This document shows, piece by piece, positions 6,326 to 8,030 of a DNA stretch of 8,030 bases. The notes beneath the pieces were generated by a model. It had not been told where the DNA came from, ran no database searches, and saw only the letters and a list, made by a program, of their open reading frames with translations. A program made the position numbers and the translations under genes. Numbering within the stretch: position 1 is the first letter of the stretch; the number at the start of each line of letters is the position of its first letter. This DNA is from Comamonas sp. lk (GTDB lineage Bacteria > Pseudomonadota > Gammaproteobacteria > Burkholderiales > Burkholderiaceae_C): contig CAMDHL010000089.1 of NCBI GenBank assembly GCA_945898105.1, positions 1 to 8,030 on the forward strand, read 5' to 3'.

Positions 6326-7489
6326 ATGATCCCCCGCGCCGCCGCTCCTACGCTCGAACGTCTGGCCAGAGGCTTTCCTTTGGTCGCGCTCACGGGGCCT
6401 CGGCAGTCGGGCAAAACCACGCTGGCTAAGTCGGTGTTCAGTGGGAAAGCCTATGTGTCGCTGGAGAACCCCGACGAGCGCGAGTTCGCCTTGCAAGACC
6501 CCAAGCGGTTTTTGCAGCGCTTTTCCAATGGAGCGGTGCTCGATGAGGTACAGCGTTGCCCACAACTGCTGTCCTGGTTGCAGGGCTGGGTGGATGAGCG
6601 CGGCATCATGGGCGACTTTGTGCTCACAGGCTCCGCACAGTTTGATTTGATTGCTGGCATTACCCAGACCTTGGCGGGCCGCGTGGGCCGCGTCGAGCTG
6701 TTGCCACTTAGCGCCGCAGAGTTGGTCGCCGCCCATCAAGCACCCTCCAATCTCCAGGCCGCCATGTTCCAGGGTGCTTACCCGGCGCTGTACGCGCGCG
6801 AGGTATCGCCGCAAGATTGGTTTGCCAACTACATCGCCACCTATCTGGAGCGTGACGTGCGGCAATTGCTTGCGGTGCGTGACTTGGGGCAGTTTCAGAC
6901 CTTCGTCAAGATGTGCGCTGCCCGCACGGGGCAGTTGCTCAACCTCACGTCCTTGGGTGCCGATTGCGGCATTTCCTCGGTGACGGCCAAGCAATGGTTG
7001 TCGGTACTCGAATCGAGCTATATCGTCACGCTGCTGCAGCCGCATCACCGCAACTTTGGCAAGCGATTGGTCAAAGCGCCTAAGCTGTATTTTTGCGATG
7101 TGGGCCTGGCCGCGTGGCTGCTGGGCATTCGCGACGCAGCTACCCTAGAAACGCACGCCGCACGAGGCGCACTGTTTGAAACCTACGTTATCACCGAGTT
7201 GCTGAAACAGCGTTTCAACGCTGGGCAGCCTCGCGATTTATATTTTTGGCGTGACAGTACAGGCCACGAAGTGGATGTACTGATAGAAACCGCCCAAGGT
7301 CTGCAAGCGGTCGAAATCAAATCGGGCAGCACCTTTGCCAGCGACTGGACTAGCGGCCTGAAAAAATGGAAGCAGTTTGCAGGCGACGAAGCGATCCAAC
7401 CATCGCTGGTCTATGGTGGTACCGCGTCGTATGCGCGTGATGGCGTGCAGGTTTGGGGCTGGCGGGATGTCGACAGGATCGGCATTTAA
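6326..7489 (+). CDS. P-loop ATPase, AAA_14 plus DUF4143 architecture
   Basis: A 387-residue protein with an N-terminal AAA-type ATPase and a C-terminal DUF4143 domain. Walker A is GPRQSGKTT (24-32), Walker B is GAVLDEVQ with D73 and E74, and the sensor-like LTGSAQF is at 100-106. The C-terminal part carries FETYVITELLKQR (284-296), then YFWRDSTGHEVDVLIE and LQAVEIKSG, where E315/D317, E330 and K332 have the spacing of a PD-(D/E)XK nuclease-like core. The family is widespread, patchily distributed and of unknown biological role; nuclease activity is not established. Length is normal and all motifs are intact. ATG 6326 follows directly on the inverted repeat, without a ribosome binding site. 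No partner gene lies next to it on the same strand, and it is bracketed by inverted 95-nt repeats, suggesting it arrived as a single-gene insertion. Confidence 0.93.
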   Translation: MIPRAAAPTLERLARGFPLVALTGPRQSGKTTLAKSVFSGKAYVSLENPDEREFALQDPKRFLQRFSNGAVLDEVQRCPQLLSWLQGWVDERGIMGDFVLTGSAQFDLIAGITQTLAGRVGRVELLPLSAAELVAAHQAPSNLQAAMFQGAYPALYAREVSPQDWFANYIATYLERDVRQLLAVRDLGQFQTFVKMCAARTGQLLNLTSLGADCGISSVTAKQWLSVLESSYIVTLLQPHHRNFGKRLVKAPKLYFCDVGLAAWLLGIRDAATLETHAARGALFETYVITELLKQRFNAGQPRDLYFWRDSTGHEVDVLIETAQGLQAVEIKSGSTFASDWTSGLKKWKQFAGDEAIQPSLVYGGTASYARDGVQVWGWRDVDRIGI

Positions 7490-7594
7490 AGCCCCTGTTG
7501 TTGCAGTCAGCGGTTTGAGAGCGATCCACTGCGCTTTCACGTTAGCGGGGATACATCACGTGGAATAAAAACATTTGCAGTTCGATAGCCCAAT
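7490..7594. other. Short intergenic stretch after the ATPase gene
   Basis: No gene and no clear terminator are seen. It contains the 6-bp palindrome CACGTG (7557-7562) and an A-rich stretch. The ATPase transcript may run on into the hairpin repeat copy 2, which could act as its 3' end structure. Confidence 0.3.
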
Positions 7595-7689
7595 TCGCAG
7601 CGCGGTGGTAGTGGTAGGCGGGGTGACGAACGATTAGCTTCGCGTTGTGAGGAACTCCGCCTGCCGCTGCCGCCGTGCGGGTTCAGCAA
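7595..7689 (+). repeat. 95-nt hairpin repeat, copy 2
   Basis: Plus-strand order: TCGCAGC (7595-7601, complement of box GCTGCGA), a 23-nt arm (7602-7624), a 29-nt loop (7625-7653) beginning GACGAACGATTAGC and ending TTGTGAGGA, a 23-nt arm (7654-7676), and GCGGGTTCAGCAA (7677-7689). Stem 7600-7624 pairs with 7654-7678 over 25 positions: 19 are Watson-Crick and 6 are G-U/U-G on the plus strand (7602, 7606, 7609, 7612, 7615, 7622 with partners). The opposite strand would have A-C mismatches at all six. The loop matches copy 1 at 27 of 29 bases. It sits between two convergent genes, 105 nt after the ATPase stop. Confidence 0.85.
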
Positions 7690-7746
7690 GTGAAAAACAA
7701 TGCTTAAAGCGCCCCAGCGCCCGCCACACTGCAATAAATAGTTCTC

Positions 7747-7780
7747 AAAAATCGCTGCGCCGCCTAGCGGGTATTGCGCA
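7747..7780 (-). terminator. Possible terminator after radA
   Basis: On the minus strand, right after the radA stop, CCGC-TAG-GCGG (7770-7760) is extended by TGCG and CGCA across a 6-nt bulge (7780-7777 with 7759-7756), followed a few bases later by TTTTT (7751-7747). The stem is imperfect and the T run is not adjacent, so this is a weak call. A second small hairpin with TTT lies at 7720-7706. Confidence 0.3.
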
Positions 7781-7781
7781 A

Positions 7782-8030
7782 TCAACCCCAGCCACGAACG
7801 ATCTGTAGCGCCTCTTCCACTCGCTCGACCGCATGTACCGCCATGCCCTCTATTGGCTTTTTCGGTGCATTGGCCTTGGGCACGATGGCCTGCGTAAAAC
7901 CCAACTTGGCCGCTTCGCGCAGCCGCTCCTGGCCGCGTGGTGCCGGGCGTACTTCCCCGGCCAGGCCCACTTCACCAAAGGTGATAAAGCCTTTGGGTAG
8001 CGGTTTGCCGCGCAAAGACGAGCTGATGGC
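7782..8030 (-). CDS. radA: DNA repair protein RadA, C-terminal end (5' part outside window)
   Basis: RadA (Sms) is a RecA-related, cytoplasmic ATP-dependent helicase/branch-migration protein that acts in recombinational repair. The last 82 residues are present: AISSSLRGKPLPKGFITFGEVGLAGEVRP, then GQERLREAAKLGFTQAIVPKANAPKKP and the tail ending in RGWG. This matches the Lon-protease-like C-terminal domain of E. coli RadA (VVFGEVGLAGEIRP, GQERISEAAKHGF, AIVPAANVPKK). The TTG at 8015 is an internal leucine codon, not a start; the frame is open to the right edge. The zinc finger, Walker motifs and KNRFG motif are outside the window. Stop is TGA at 7784-7782. The gene is convergent with the ATPase gene. 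Confidence 0.96.
   Translation of the reverse strand, partial: AISSSLRGKPLPKGFITFGEVGLAGEVRPAPRGQERLREAAKLGFTQAIVPKANAPKKPIEGMAVHAVERVEEALQIVRGWG

Noticed and set aside
6104..7689. Integron attC sites as an explanation for the two hairpins
   Set aside because: attC sites have conserved outer R boxes with GTTRRRY and a variable loop. Here the loop is conserved and the arms vary, no GTTRRRY core is at the ends, and no integrase gene is visible.
6104..7689. Insertion sequence or transposon with terminal inverted repeats
   Set aside because: No transposase is encoded between the repeats, and I found no target-site duplication outside them. Each repeat is itself a self-paired hairpin rather than a simple end.
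7537..7785. 82-codon minus-strand frame over repeat copy 2, and the 61-codon frame at 6104-6289 over copy 1
   Set aside because: Both share a short peptide (SQREAN.SSP) only because they translate the same repeat loop. The arms differ and no gene-like features are present. They did help to reveal the repeat.
1..8030. CRISPR arrays and tRNA or rRNA genes
   Set aside because: No regularly spaced repeats and no cloverleaf or ribosomal RNA signature were seen on either strand.

Overview
The window looks like a piece of chromosome from a betaproteobacterium of the order Burkholderiales, most likely family Comamonadaceae (Rhodoferax/Polaromonas-like). This rests on protein resemblance (IlvE, the zf-CHCC protein and WaaF in a row; the RadA C-terminus), high GC content and the style of the intergenic repeats. 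It is inference, not a database result.

Layout. (1) 1-941, plus strand: the C-terminal part of a membrane sensor histidine kinase whose 5' end lies outside the window. (2) 942-1303: a long intergenic stretch rich in inverted repeats, ending in a strong plus-strand intrinsic terminator (1264-1291). The terminator is too far from the kinase gene to be its obvious terminator, so a small RNA is possible. (3) 1304-3981, minus strand: a four-gene, operon-like run transcribed as 140-aa membrane protein, ilvE, a small zf-CHCC zinc-binding protein, then a WaaF-type LPS heptosyltransferase. The last gene has no canonical start codon in front of its conserved N-terminus. (4) 3982-4105: divergent intergenic region. 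(5) 4106-6034, plus strand: an SDR dehydrogenase followed by an enolase-superfamily (mandelate racemase subgroup) acid-sugar dehydratase-like enzyme, probably a small carbohydrate-acid catabolic pair. (6) 6035-7781: an ATPase gene of the AAA_14/DUF4143 type with a TATAAT box and an AT-rich inverted repeat just before its ATG. It is bracketed by two inverted copies of a 95-nt hairpin repeat. (7) 7782-8030, minus strand: the C-terminal end of radA.

The best candidate for something undescribed is the pair of 95-nt repeats at 6104-6198 and 7595-7689. Both have the same architecture, 13 + 23 + 29 + 23 + 7 nt. The end boxes and the 29-nt central loop are nearly identical (12/13, 27/29 and 7/7). The two 23-nt arms differ strongly between copies (about 10/23 and 9/23 identity), yet within each copy the arms are complementary. 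In both copies the stem imperfections are mostly G-U compatible on the same sense strand. That is the signature of an element kept for its folded hairpin rather than for its stem sequence. Lying on either side of the ATPase gene, the two copies may also mark a movable cassette.
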